7,309 bases of DNA from Planctomycetota bacterium (GTDB taxonomy: Bacteria; Planctomycetota; Planctomycetia; Pirellulales; Thermoguttaceae). Position numbers and translations under genes: made by a program. The notes beneath the pieces are model-generated. The model did not search any database and was not told the origin of the DNA. It was given only the letters and a program-made list of their open reading frames with translations. Location: assembly GCA_025356915.1 (NCBI GenBank), contig JANXQG010000207.1:1-7309 (forward strand), written 5' to 3'. Positions 1 to 6,356 of this stretch are shown here, piece by piece (the stretch's first letter is position 1; each line of letters opens with the position of its first letter).

Positions 1-410
1 GAAGGCTCGTTGTCCAACACATAGACCGGCGGCACGGGCACGCCGGAGGCCAGCGACATTTCTTCGATTACATTCAAGAGGCGGCGTTCGGCCAGATCGG
101 TCGTCTGAGGATCGACGAGTCGGCCGCCCATCATTTGCGCAACGACTTCGCCACCGGCCGCCAGTTCGGAGACCTTGTAGAGACTTCCGATCGCGATCAC
201 GATGATCGTGCTGAGCGCTACCGCCAGCAGCAGCCCAGGATCCCAAAAGGTGGCGACATGCCGGCCATGCGCATTGCTGCCACCACCCTGCGTGATCAGC
301 AGGGCCATTACATAGACCGCCGCGATGATCACCGCCACGGCTAGGGCAAACAGAACGATAAGCCGAACCGTTTGTCGGCGCGCGTGATCTTGACGTTCAA
401 AGAAATCCAT
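1..410 (-). CDS. M48 family membrane metallopeptidase, N-terminal part (runs off left edge)
   Basis: I translated this by hand on the minus strand; 136 codons are visible and the frame is still open at base 1. The protein begins MDFFERQDHARR and has two hydrophobic, probably membrane-spanning segments at about residues 15-39 and 57-78. It then shows the conserved M48 pre-catalytic block: a GGR at residues 95-97 and 'EEMSLASGVPVPPVYVLDNE' starting near residue 116. In M48 (HtpX-like) zinc peptidases this block precedes the HExxH zinc site, which would lie outside the window, so catalytic competence cannot be judged. I chose the ATG at 410 because a TGGGA element lies 7 bases upstream; an in-frame ATG at 416 would add two residues. 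The gene starts 28 bases after the lemA stop codon, so the two are probably co-transcribed. The role is probably membrane protein or envelope quality control; the substrate is unknown. Confidence 0.85.
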   Translation of the reverse strand, partial: MDFFERQDHARRQTVRLIVLFALAVAVIIAAVYVMALLITQGGGSNAHGRHVATFWDPGLLLAVALSTIIVIAIGSLYKVSELAAGGEVVAQMMGGRLVDPQTTDLAERRLLNVIEEMSLASGVPVPPVYVLDNEP

Positions 411-438
411 CGCCATGTCCCATGACGTTCCGGACGGC

Positions 439-1044
439 CTATCCGCCGAAGGAAACCTTTGGTGCTTCGCGTTGTTCTGCCTGCTCGATCTCGAACAAGC
501 TGGCCGCCTGGAAATTGAACATGCCGGCGATAATGACCGTGGGGAATGTCTCCCGCTGGGTGTTATAGTACATGACCGAATCATTATAGGCCTGCCGGGC
601 GAAGGCCACCTTGTTCTCGGTGGAAGTCAACTCTTCTTGCAGCGCAAGCATATTCTGGTTGGCTTTCAGGTCGGGATACGACTCGGAAAGGGCCATGAAG
701 CGGGTGAGAACGCCGGTCAATTGGCCTTCCGCGCCGCTCAAGGCCGCCATGGTCACCGGATCGCCCGGGTTCTGTGCGGCCTTCTGTCCGGCGGAGGACG
801 CGGCATTGCGGGCATTGATCACGGCCTCCAGCGTTTCCCGCTCGTGCTTCATATAACCCTTGGCGCACTCAACCAGATTGGGAATCAGGTCGTAGCGGCG
901 TTTGAGCTGTACATCGATCTGCGAGAACGCATTCTTAAAGCGGTTCCGGAATGTTACCAACTGGTTGTACATTCCGATGACAACGATTGCCAGGATCAAG
1001 AGGATCCCAAAAAACACGCCAAAAACGATTAGAGCGGGCCACAT
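439..1044 (-). CDS. lemA: LemA family membrane protein
   Basis: The product has 201 residues, a normal LemA length. The N-terminus is one hydrophobic segment (about residues 3-24, WPALIVFGVFFGILL...), followed by the LemA signature: 'YNQLVTFRNRFKNAFSQIDV' at 26-45 and 'QLKRRYDLIPNLVECAKGYM' at 46-65. The long helical body holds the usual E-L-T-S-T-E-N-K-V-A-F-A-R-Q-Y-N-D stretch (138-154). It ends in the characteristic 'RETFPTVIIAGMFNF' at 164-178 and an FEIE segment. LemA proteins are membrane-anchored helical-bundle proteins whose biochemical role is unclear. The open frame extends 56 codons further upstream to base 1212, but I place the start at 1044 because GGAGGTG sits 8 bases before this ATG and the family's short N-terminus plus TM segment begins here. 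The M48 peptidase gene follows 28 bases downstream; LemA next to M48 peptidases is a familiar pairing and suggests an envelope function. Confidence 0.95.
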   Translation of the reverse strand: MWPALIVFGVFFGILLILAIVVIGMYNQLVTFRNRFKNAFSQIDVQLKRRYDLIPNLVECAKGYMKHERETLEAVINARNAASSAGQKAAQNPGDPVTMAALSGAEGQLTGVLTRFMALSESYPDLKANQNMLALQEELTSTENKVAFARQAYNDSVMYYNTQRETFPTVIIAGMFNFQAASLFEIEQAEQREAPKVSFGG

Positions 1045-1052
1045 CGAAAGGT

Positions 1053-1059
1053 CACCTCC
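1053..1059 (-). promoter_or_regulatory. Strong Shine-Dalgarno of lemA
   Basis: On the minus strand GGAGGTG ends 8 bases before the ATG at 1044. It is a full anti-SD match at good spacing. It decides the lemA start against the longer in-frame extension. It also contrasts with the isomerase gene on the other side of the intergenic region, which has no clear SD. Confidence 0.85.
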
Positions 1060-1094
1060 ACGGTACGACGGGTGTAAATCAAATAACGCAGACA

Positions 1095-1147
1095 ATTGTA
1101 GCAGATCAAGAGGGACAATCGAACCACCCCGATAGGGGCAATTTGCC
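1095..1147 (-). promoter_or_regulatory. Possible lemA promoter region with small palindrome
   Basis: The minus strand has TACAAT at 1100-1095, a 5-of-6 match to a sigma70 -10 box, about 50 bases ahead of the lemA start. No convincing -35 box is found at 16-18 bases. Just upstream lie an 11-base palindrome GGCAATTTGCC (1137-1147) and an adjoining CCCC-GATA-GGGG mini-hairpin (1127-1138). These could be an operator or chance. The divergent region 1045-1274 must carry promoters for both lemA and the isomerase; I cannot identify the isomerase promoter. Confidence 0.25.
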
Positions 1148-1274
1148 GAATCTGCTCCAATTTCACCGGAAATACCCAGTGATGGTGAACCGAGCCGGCT
1201 TTCACGCCACACAAAAACTGGTAAAATCGTCAGTTTCCTAGGTCACTAAAACACTGCTATCCGAGTAGAAAGCT

Positions 1275-2990
1275 ATGACAACTGCCAGAAAACTAGCGAG
1301 CGGAGAAACCAAGCCCAAAGCCATCACCATCGGTGTCGTCGGCACGTGCGACCCACGCGTCGATGAGACCTCGCGGCAACGAGCGGGCAATATCGTCAAA
1401 ACCATCGCCGACCTGGTCGCTGCACAGGTCCGCACACCCGACGGCAAGCCAGTGGATGTCGTCTGGACCCCCGTTCTGGTCGACGGCGAGCCGCAGGCCG
1501 ACATCGTTGGCCGTCAGTTCCGTGAAGCAGGCGTCGACGCTCTGATCTGTGCCCCGGATACCTGGGCGTTCCCTCAGCTTACGCTCATCAGCATCCTGGC
1601 CCACCTGCCGCCGGATGTGCCCGTGAACATCACCTGCGGCAATAGCGGACCCAAGCCAGGCGTGGTTTATGCCCATGCCGTCAATGGTGCCCTGGCGCAA
1701 AGCTCCCGGCTGACGCACTTGAACGTCGGTACCTGGCCCGACACGGGCGACGATCCGAAGCCGACCGATTCAACGGTCGCTGCTCTCATCGATTGGGCCT
1801 ACGCCGCGGTGACCTACGCAGGACTGAAGGGGCGCCGCGTGGTAGTCTTCGGCCACGATTCGATGGGCATGGAAACCGCGCTGACGCACGTCATCCCCAC
1901 GCGGCAGACGTTCGGCCTGGAAGTCACCCGATTGGACATGAAGCTCCTGGCCGACATGCTTAACAAGGGTGCCTACGATAAAAAGGAAGTTGCAAGCCTG
2001 CGCGGCTGGATCGATCTGCATATCGGCAAGCGGTTGGACCTCAGCCAGCCCGGCGGTGAAGAAAAATTCAACCAGTCGCTGGCCCTCTACCTGATCATTC
2101 GCGACCTGATGGCCGAAGTGAATGCCGTCGGTGGCGGGTTCATGAATCAGCTTGAATGGGGTAGTGATCGCCGCGGCATTCCCATGCCAATCGCTGACGT
2201 GATGGAAAGCCTCTTCAATTCGACGTTTGACCACAACGGCAAGAAGACGGTGATGCCGTTCGCCACCGAGGCCGACACGCAGGGCCTTTTAACGATGCTC
2301 TTTTCCACCTGGCTGTCTGGCGGCAATCCACCGTTGTTCATGGACTTCCGCAAAGTCTGGGAGCCGTGGGAAATCCAGGGCTTGGCCAAGAAGCTCGGCA
2401 TTCCGTTCGGTGCCAACGATCTCTGGGCACAGAAGGGGATCGTCGACGGCAACAACAGCGGTTCGGCCAGTTTTGATTGGGCCAGCAAGCCGGGCGACTC
2501 GGTCGAGAAGATCATGTCGGGCATTTCAATGCCTGGAGCCGAACTCTATTACTTCCCCGGCGGCGGCAACAGCGTGACCTTCTTCACGCCCGGCGGCATC
2601 GACTGCATCGCTGGCCGCTTGACCTATAGTGCCTTGTCCGGCATGTTCAGCATGTTTTGGGACGAGGCCACCACGGTCGATCTGCCCGAGAAGCTGGCCG
2701 ACGCCGTGTCGCACACGTCAAACTGGTCTTGGCCACACACATTCATCGTGCCCAAGTATGCCACGATGGGCGAGTACAAGCAGTACGCCCCGGCCAACCA
2801 TTTCCACGCCACGTGGGGCTTGAGGCCAAGCCGTTTGCAATACTGGATGGACCTTTCCAACGTGCTTTCCGCCACTCCCTGGTCTCAACGGCCGCAGTGG
2901 CTCGAAGGCGCCGACCGACCGCAACCGCTGCTCTACCTGCTCAACGGCGGCGAGAACACCGCCAAGATGCTTCGAGCAAGAGGCCGGTAA
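1275..2990 (+). CDS. fucI: L-fucose isomerase family protein (aldose-ketose isomerase)
   Basis: The 571-residue protein fits the FucI family (E. coli FucI is about 590 residues). FucI is an Mn2+-dependent ketol isomerase that converts L-fucose to L-fuculose and also acts on D-arabinose. The N-terminal fold carries 'ITIGVVGTCDPRVDETSR' (17-34) and a segment GHDSMGME (193-200). The metal and catalytic residues known from E. coli (E337, D361, H528) have plausible counterparts here. E332 lies in PFATEAD and D357 in LFMDFRKVW, with nearly the same spacing (25 versus 24). H509 lies in APANHFHATWG. The C-terminus after that histidine ends in 'LLYLLNGGENTAKMLRARGR'. The ATG at 1275 gives the expected N-terminus; no good SD precedes it, only a purine-rich GTAGAAAG. 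No fucose kinase, aldolase or transporter is adjacent, so L-fucose as the real substrate is an inference. The family call is secure; substrate specificity is not. Confidence 0.9.
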   Translation: MTTARKLASGETKPKAITIGVVGTCDPRVDETSRQRAGNIVKTIADLVAAQVRTPDGKPVDVVWTPVLVDGEPQADIVGRQFREAGVDALICAPDTWAFPQLTLISILAHLPPDVPVNITCGNSGPKPGVVYAHAVNGALAQSSRLTHLNVGTWPDTGDDPKPTDSTVAALIDWAYAAVTYAGLKGRRVVVFGHDSMGMETALTHVIPTRQTFGLEVTRLDMKLLADMLNKGAYDKKEVASLRGWIDLHIGKRLDLSQPGGEEKFNQSLALYLIIRDLMAEVNAVGGGFMNQLEWGSDRRGIPMPIADVMESLFNSTFDHNGKKTVMPFATEADTQGLLTMLFSTWLSGGNPPLFMDFRKVWEPWEIQGLAKKLGIPFGANDLWAQKGIVDGNNSGSASFDWASKPGDSVEKIMSGISMPGAELYYFPGGGNSVTFFTPGGIDCIAGRLTYSALSGMFSMFWDEATTVDLPEKLADAVSHTSNWSWPHTFIVPKYATMGEYKQYAPANHFHATWGLRPSRLQYWMDLSNVLSATPWSQRPQWLEGADRPQPLLYLLNGGENTAKMLRARGR

Positions 2991-3015
2991 GTTCACTAGA
3001 GTAGTTGAAAGTTAA

Positions 3016-3071
3016 ATCGCGAAACCGCAAGCGTGGCGCACTGGCGCGTTCATCGCTTGCGGTTTCGCGAT
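3016..3071. repeat. 18-bp perfect inverted repeat (REP-like hairpin) between fucI and the transposase
   Basis: The left arm 3016-3033 (ATCGCGAAACCGCAAGCG) is the exact reverse complement of the right arm 3054-3071. They flank a 20-base loop that contains a further GCGC...GCGC pairing. It begins 26 bases after the isomerase stop and ends 17 bases before the transposase start. Palindromes of this kind beside a RAYT gene are the expected substrate (REP sequence) of that transposase family. A GTAG tetranucleotide, found at the foot of REPs in E. coli, occurs at 3001-3004, 11 bases before the arm; that spacing is wider than usual, so it is weak support. The structure could also stop transcription from the isomerase gene, although no T-run follows. 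Confidence 0.85.
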
Positions 3072-3094
3072 AATTCGGAGCCACATCGTGATCG
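3053..3094 (+). repeat. 42-bp direct repeat, upstream copy (hairpin right arm + leader + GTG start)
   Basis: This copy consists of the right arm of the inverted repeat, the leader ATAATTCGGAGCCACATC containing GGAG, and the GTGATCG that begins the transposase gene. It matches 3730-3771 at 37 of 42 positions with no gaps. The five differences are C/T, G/A, A/G, G/A and A/G, all transitions. Similarity stops at both ends, so the two copies bracket the transposase gene almost exactly. Confidence 0.85.
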
Positions 3095-3708
3095 CTGGTC
3101 ACCACCTAATCTGGACGACTTACGGATATTGGCTTCCTAACGATCCTCGCGGAAGCATGTCCTTGGAGATTCGTAATGCGGCAATTGTAGATCTTGGCGA
3201 ACTGCATTACGGTCGCAAGCGAATTCAACCGACCGGGCGCGTGCTCCGCGAATTTCACGAAGCCGCTCAAACGCTGCTGAAACATTCACTTCTCACTTTC
3301 TCCGAAGAAGATGTGGAAGTGATAGCGGCCTCTTTCAACGATGCAATTCGGCAGCACAACTACACGTGCTACGCCTGTGCGGTGATGCCGGATCACGTTC
3401 ACCTCCTGATCCGCAAGCACCGCGATCAAGCTGAGACCATGATCGAGCATCTACAAGAAGGAAGCCGTAAAGCGGTCCTTAAACTCAGTCGGCGAGAACC
3501 GGATCATCCTGTCTGGGGCGGCCCCGGCTGGAAAGTGTACTTAGAAACTCGCGACGACATGGTCCGAACCGCGACGTATATCGAAAAGAATCCGCTCAAG
3601 GCTGGACTTCCCTCGCAAAGTTGGCCATTTGTGAAAAAGTACGACGGCTGGCTGCCGGGACAAGTGACGATCGTTCGCAAAACAAAACCGCGACCAAAAG
3701 ATTCCTAG
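3088..3708 (+). CDS. REP-associated tyrosine transposase (Y1/HUH, IS200-like family)
   Basis: The 206-residue protein has the single-strand DNA transposase layout of the Y1_Tnp family. An N-terminal strand 'GHHLIWTTYGYWLPNDPRGS' (4-23) leads to the metal-binding HUH motif in VMPDHVHLL (H103, V104, H105). The catalytic tyrosine is most likely Y164 in YIEKNPLKAGL, the position of Y115 in the E. coli RAYT YafM (aligned from memory). RAYTs act on REP hairpins, cutting single-stranded DNA through a 5'-phosphotyrosine; most are domesticated single-copy genes rather than free IS elements. The start is GTG at 3088, with GGAG 7 bases upstream, and no better ATG exists nearby. All expected key residues are present, so the protein may be active. 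It sits beside an 18-bp palindrome and between direct repeats. It lacks a TnpB partner, arguing against a complete IS605-type element. Confidence 0.92.
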   Translation: MIAGHHLIWTTYGYWLPNDPRGSMSLEIRNAAIVDLGELHYGRKRIQPTGRVLREFHEAAQTLLKHSLLTFSEEDVEVIAASFNDAIRQHNYTCYACAVMPDHVHLLIRKHRDQAETMIEHLQEGSRKAVLKLSRREPDHPVWGGPGWKVYLETRDDMVRTATYIEKNPLKAGLPSQSWPFVKKYDGWLPGQVTIVRKTKPRPKDS

Positions 3709-3729
3709 TCGCTCGCTTGATCCTGCACC

Positions 3730-3771
3730 TCGCTTGTGGTTTCACGATAATTCGGAGCCACGTCATGGTCG
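3730..3771 (+). repeat. 42-bp direct repeat, downstream copy (half hairpin + leader + ATG)
   Basis: This is the second copy of 3053-3094, 21 bases after the transposase stop. It holds only the right arm of the palindrome, in the variant CGCTTGTGGTTTCACGA. I find no matching left arm upstream, so it cannot form the same hairpin. The leader ATAATTCGGAGCCACGTC is retained with its GGAG, and it ends at ATGGTCG. The ATG at 3765 aligns exactly with the GTG start of the transposase. Confidence 0.85.
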
Positions 3772-3909
3772 TCAAGAAAACACAGAACCCCGGCCGAATT
3801 GGCCGAGGTTCAAAAGAAGTTAGTGGATGAAGGTTGTCACTACGCCACTGCCCGTGAGGAGCGGCACCCGCCACGCCTCACGACAAACAGACCGGGGGAT
3901 CCTGCATGA
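3765..3909 (+). pseudogene. Short broken reading frame behind the downstream repeat copy
   Basis: From the ATG at 3765 the frame reads MVVKKTQNP, then GRIGRGSKEVSG and stops at 3828-3830. If one base is skipped around 3789-3793 (the CCCCGG run), the protein-like text continues as 'AELAEVQKKLVDEGCHYATA' and then an Arg/Pro-rich tail to a TGA at 3907-3909. The amphipathic helix-like middle part looks like genuine coding sequence, so this is probably the 5' end of a gene that suffered a frameshift and lost its 3' part. I do not recognise the parent family. A chance open frame is possible. Confidence 0.4.
3853..3882. repeat. Stem-loop, 7-bp stem with inner GGC/GCC pairing
   Basis: CGTGAGG (3853-3859) pairs perfectly with CCTCACG (3876-3882), and inside it GGC-ACCC-GCC forms a second short stem. 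It lies at the end of the broken frame, about 145 bases past the transposase stop. It could be the far-end hairpin of the transposase module or a decayed terminator; no T-run follows. Confidence 0.45.
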
Positions 3910-4188
3910 TTGCCCCTCCATTACTGGGTGATTGGACATCGGCTGTCAACCGTCTAACTTAATGATAACGAAGCCTGGAAAAATTGCAATAGGCAGATTC
4001 AAGAAATCTGAGAATTCTAACCGAGGACAGTCCAATAAACCTACCAAAGTTGGGCGAACGCACCCCAGAAAAGATTGTTTCTTGGGTAATATCGGGGGGA
4101 AATATAAACCGGCACTATGCACTTTATGCTCGCCTTTCTTCGCGGACGCACCCGATCAGGACGAGGGGAAAGGAAGATAAATCCTGGC
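3910..4188. other. Gene-free, partly AT-rich spacer
   Basis: No convincing gene is seen on either strand. The only longer open frames start at TTG, lack an SD, or are read against the 77-residue gene. Bases 3961-4020 have 20 G/C of 60, far below the flanking genes. A small hairpin CAGATT-CAAGA-AATCTG lies at 3994-4010 and a larger one at 4062-4087. The base composition suggests foreign or decayed DNA between the transposase module and the next gene. Confidence 0.6.
4062..4087. repeat. 26-base stem-loop in the AT-rich spacer
   Basis: ACCCCAGAAA (4062-4071) pairs with TTTCTTGGGT (4078-4087) at 9 of 10 positions, with one C/T mismatch and a 6-base loop AGATTG. It lies about 100 bases upstream of the promoter of the small gene at 4261. 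No T-run follows on either strand, so a simple intrinsic terminator is not supported. Confidence 0.45.
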
Positions 4189-4218
4189 TTGACAATTCCA
4201 TGGCACCTTGCAGATAAT
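4189..4218 (+). promoter_or_regulatory. Near-consensus sigma70-type promoter of the small gene
   Basis: A perfect TTGACA -35 box (4189-4194) is followed after 18 bases by GATAAT (4213-4218), a 5-of-6 match to the -10 box. Transcription would start near 4225, leaving a leader of about 35 bases before the ATG at 4261. AGGA at 4249-4252 is correctly spaced as a ribosome binding site. It is the best promoter match I found in the window. Confidence 0.7.
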
Positions 4219-4260
4219 ATGTATGTGGAAAGAGTCTGAACTGGAACTAGGATCAAGACC

Positions 4261-4494
4261 ATGACCGTCGAGCAACTTCGCAATATGCATCAAGCGCGAC
4301 CGTTTTGGCCGTTCACGATTCGTCTGGCCGACGGTACTTCGTACAATGTCCCGCACAGCGAGTTTCTTTCGCAATCACCTAGTGGTCGAACGATTATCGT
4401 GCATCATTCCGATGATACTTTCAGCGTTATTGACCTGCTACTGGTAACCGAGTTGAAAGTGGCTGGATCGCCGACCGCCGCGCAGCCGTCGTGA
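4261..4494 (+). CDS. Small uncharacterised protein, planctomycete-type, 77 residues
   Basis: The 77-residue protein has no signal peptide or membrane segment. It reads MTVEQLRNMHQARPFWPFTI, then RLADGTSYNVPH, EFLSQSPSGRTIIVHHSDD and FSVIDLLLVTELKV. From memory, short proteins with the pattern RPF.PFTI.LADG, VPH..FLS.SP.GRT and IDLLLVTE occur in planctomycete genomes, often in several copies; no function is established that I know of. The alternating hydrophobic pattern suggests a small beta-rich fold. The start is supported by AGGA 8 bases upstream and by the strong promoter at 4189-4218. The final residues (AGSPTAAQPS) look disordered. It is a stand-alone transcription unit, convergent with the Hsp70-like operon, with 29 bases between the two stop codons. 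Confidence 0.8.
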   Translation: MTVEQLRNMHQARPFWPFTIRLADGTSYNVPHSEFLSQSPSGRTIIVHHSDDTFSVIDLLLVTELKVAGSPTAAQPS

Positions 4495-4509
4495 AACGTC
4501 CGTGAGTCA

Positions 4510-4530
4510 GGAATGCGCATTCGTCATTCC
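4510..4530. terminator. Possible shared hairpin between convergent genes
   Basis: GGAATG (4510-4515) pairs with CATTCC (4525-4530) around a 9-base loop. The same spot contains the 12-base palindrome GAATGCGCATTC (4511-4522). It lies between the stop codons of the convergent 77-residue gene and the Hsp70-like gene, overlapping the latter's last codons. There is no T-run, so a terminator role is only suggested by position. Confidence 0.3.
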
Positions 4531-6356
4531 ATCCCAGCATCCTCGCGCACACTGAACTCCAATTTCCAGCGGCTGTTGTTCTTCGTGCTCACGCACCATA
4601 GTTCCAACACGCCGAGTTCGGTAATCCGCGAGCGGAACCGCACGGCAGCGTAGTCGTCCTCCGCGCCCTCGGCAGCCGAAAGCGTGGTTTCCAGCGAATC
4701 GGTCTCATCCAATTCGTCGAGCGACCAGGAGGAGAGCAATTCGCCGGGCCGGTCGCTTTTGCGAGTGGAAGAACTGAAGAAGCGGAATTGGGCCGGCTCG
4801 CCGACAATCAAGCCGATCTCGTCCGACGGCACGTCCGTCTCGGTTCCTTCCTCCATGCCGTTGGGCACGACACACAAAGCCTTGAGCGGCCGTGGAGCAC
4901 CGGGCACGGCGAGGCCAGCCGTTTCGATGCCGACGTAATACGCCCGGGCTGTCCCGCCGCGGATTCGCAAACCGCCGCGATGCTTGGCCCAGCCGTAATA
5001 GGCGGCACCCCGAGCCACCGCATGATCCAGATCGTGGCTCCCTTCGAGCATCCGTGGGGCCCGATTGTCCGCATCATTGGAAAACCATTCACCGAGTACT
5101 TCCAGAAGGCGATGCCGCAAGATGTCGGCCTTGAACACGCCGCCGTTGAAAAGCACGTGCGTCGGCCGGACCGGCTGACCCGGTGCCGGACCGTGGGCTT
5201 GCAGGAATGCGGCCAAGTGGCGGGTAATGGCTGTGTCGGTTTCATAAGGCAAGCCAAGTTCGCGGAAGCCGGAAGCCATTCGCCGGGCCGGTCGATCACT
5301 AACCTTGCAATGCGGGAAGAATCCATCGACCAAGATTTGTCCGACACTCAGCCGATCGACTTCCGTGGTGACGGTACCGCCGATCAGGCGGCTGCCGCGG
5401 CCAAGCACGGAGATGGGATATTGATCGCTCGTCGCACCCTCGGCGGCCAGAAGCGATTCCTTTGCGTTACGGCAGGAGTGCCACAAGGCGACCGACTGCC
5501 AGGGGTCGAGCTTGGTTCCTTTTTCGGCAAAGCGTCCGGCGACAAAATGGGCCAGGGCCAGATCCATGTTATCGCCACCGACTAGCAGGTGATTTCCCAC
5601 GGCCATGCGGCGCAGCACCAATTCACCGGAATCGTCGGCCACGGTAACGAGCGTGAGGTCGGTCGTGCCGCCGCCGACATCACAGACCAACAGCGTATCG
5701 CCCAGCTTCAAAGCCCGCCGCCAACGGTCGCCGCGATCGGCCAGCCAAGCATAGACGGCCGCCTGCGGCTCTTCAAGCAAGACAAGATCCTGGGGTAACC
5801 CGGCTGCCAGCGCAGCCTCGCGAGTCAGCTCGCGGGCACTGGCGTCAAAGGAGGCCGGCACGGTCAATACCACGAGTTGCTCGGCCACGGGGGCTTCTGA
5901 ATGCAGCTCTTGCCAGGCTGCGACAATATGCTCTAGGTAGCGTTGCGAGGCCGTGACGGGCGAAATTTTGGCCACACTCTCCGCGCCCCAGGGCAGGATC
6001 GGCTGATGCCGATCGACGCGGCTATAAGCCAGCCACGACTTTGCCGCGCCAACGGTCCGGTCGGGCACAACGGCACCTTGCCGCCGGGCATATTCGCCCA
6101 CGGCAAAGTCACGCTGTTTTGTCCAAGGCAAATCGAGTACCCCGCCGCCCGCTTCGTTGGGATTGGCCAAATAAGTGAAGGACGCCAACATGGTCCGCGA
6201 TTCGACGGTCCCACTGCTGACGAGTTGCGGCAGGGCCAGGAGTTCGACCTGCGGATTCTCGGCGTCTAGCGGCGCATAGGCCAACACGCTGTTCGTCGTG
6301 CCTAGATCGAACCCCAGGATGAATTTCGCGGTCTCCTTTTCCCTACTCGTACTCAT
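4524..6356 (-). CDS. Hsp70/DnaK-like ATPase (Hsp70 family protein)
   Basis: The 610-residue protein has the full set of actin/Hsp70 nucleotide-binding motifs. These are phosphate-1 GFDLGTTNS (15-23), connect-1 VPASF (166-170), phosphate-2 CDVGGGTTDLTL (225-236), adenosine motif 'FNGGVFKADILRHRLLEV' (403-420) and connect-2 HAVARGAAY (445-453). The C-terminal 155 residues are unlike the DnaK substrate-binding domain and end in LGVLELWCVS...RWKLEFSVRE, so client binding probably differs. It is not the housekeeping DnaK: no DnaJ or GrpE is adjacent, and the usual C-terminal lid and EEVD-like tail are absent. The start at 6356 is chosen because its ATG overlaps the TGA of the DUF2760 gene (ATGA), a sign of translational coupling, with GGAG just upstream. 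A longer frame reaches 6413 but has no family support. It is the last gene of the operon. Confidence 0.93.
   Translation of the reverse strand: MSTSREKETAKFILGFDLGTTNSVLAYAPLDAENPQVELLALPQLVSSGTVESRTMLASFTYLANPNEAGGGVLDLPWTKQRDFAVGEYARRQGAVVPDRTVGAAKSWLAYSRVDRHQPILPWGAESVAKISPVTASQRYLEHIVAAWQELHSEAPVAEQLVVLTVPASFDASARELTREAALAAGLPQDLVLLEEPQAAVYAWLADRGDRWRRALKLGDTLLVCDVGGGTTDLTLVTVADDSGELVLRRMAVGNHLLVGGDNMDLALAHFVAGRFAEKGTKLDPWQSVALWHSCRNAKESLLAAEGATSDQYPISVLGRGSRLIGGTVTTEVDRLSVGQILVDGFFPHCKVSDRPARRMASGFRELGLPYETDTAITRHLAAFLQAHGPAPGQPVRPTHVLFNGGVFKADILRHRLLEVLGEWFSNDADNRAPRMLEGSHDLDHAVARGAAYYGWAKHRGGLRIRGGTARAYYVGIETAGLAVPGAPRPLKALCVVPNGMEEGTETDVPSDEIGLIVGEPAQFRFFSSSTRKSDRPGELLSSWSLDELDETDSLETTLSAAEGAEDDYAAVRFRSRITELGVLELWCVSTKNNSRWKLEFSVREDAGME

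Noticed and set aside
415..1032. 205-residue open frame on the plus strand opposite lemA
   Set aside because: The minus strand carries the full LemA signature with a perfect SD; the plus frame has no family features.
1199..1227. Possible isomerase promoter, CTTTCA-17-TAAAAT
   Set aside because: The -35 box matches at only 3 of 6 positions, so it is not above background.
3952..4055. Integron attC-like pair: GTCTAAC (RYYYAAC) and GTTGGGC (GTTRRRY) about 100 bases apart
   Set aside because: The two ends pair poorly, no complementary inner boxes are found, and there is no integrase or gene cassette; the match is to short degenerate consensus sequences.
3932..4180. 82-residue open frame on the plus strand in the AT-rich spacer
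   Set aside because: It starts at TTG without an SD, its composition is not protein-like, and it crosses predicted hairpins.
4788..5585. 265-residue open frame on the plus strand opposite the Hsp70-like gene
   Set aside because: It is an antisense shadow of a gene with unmistakable Hsp70 motifs; high GC makes such shadows common.
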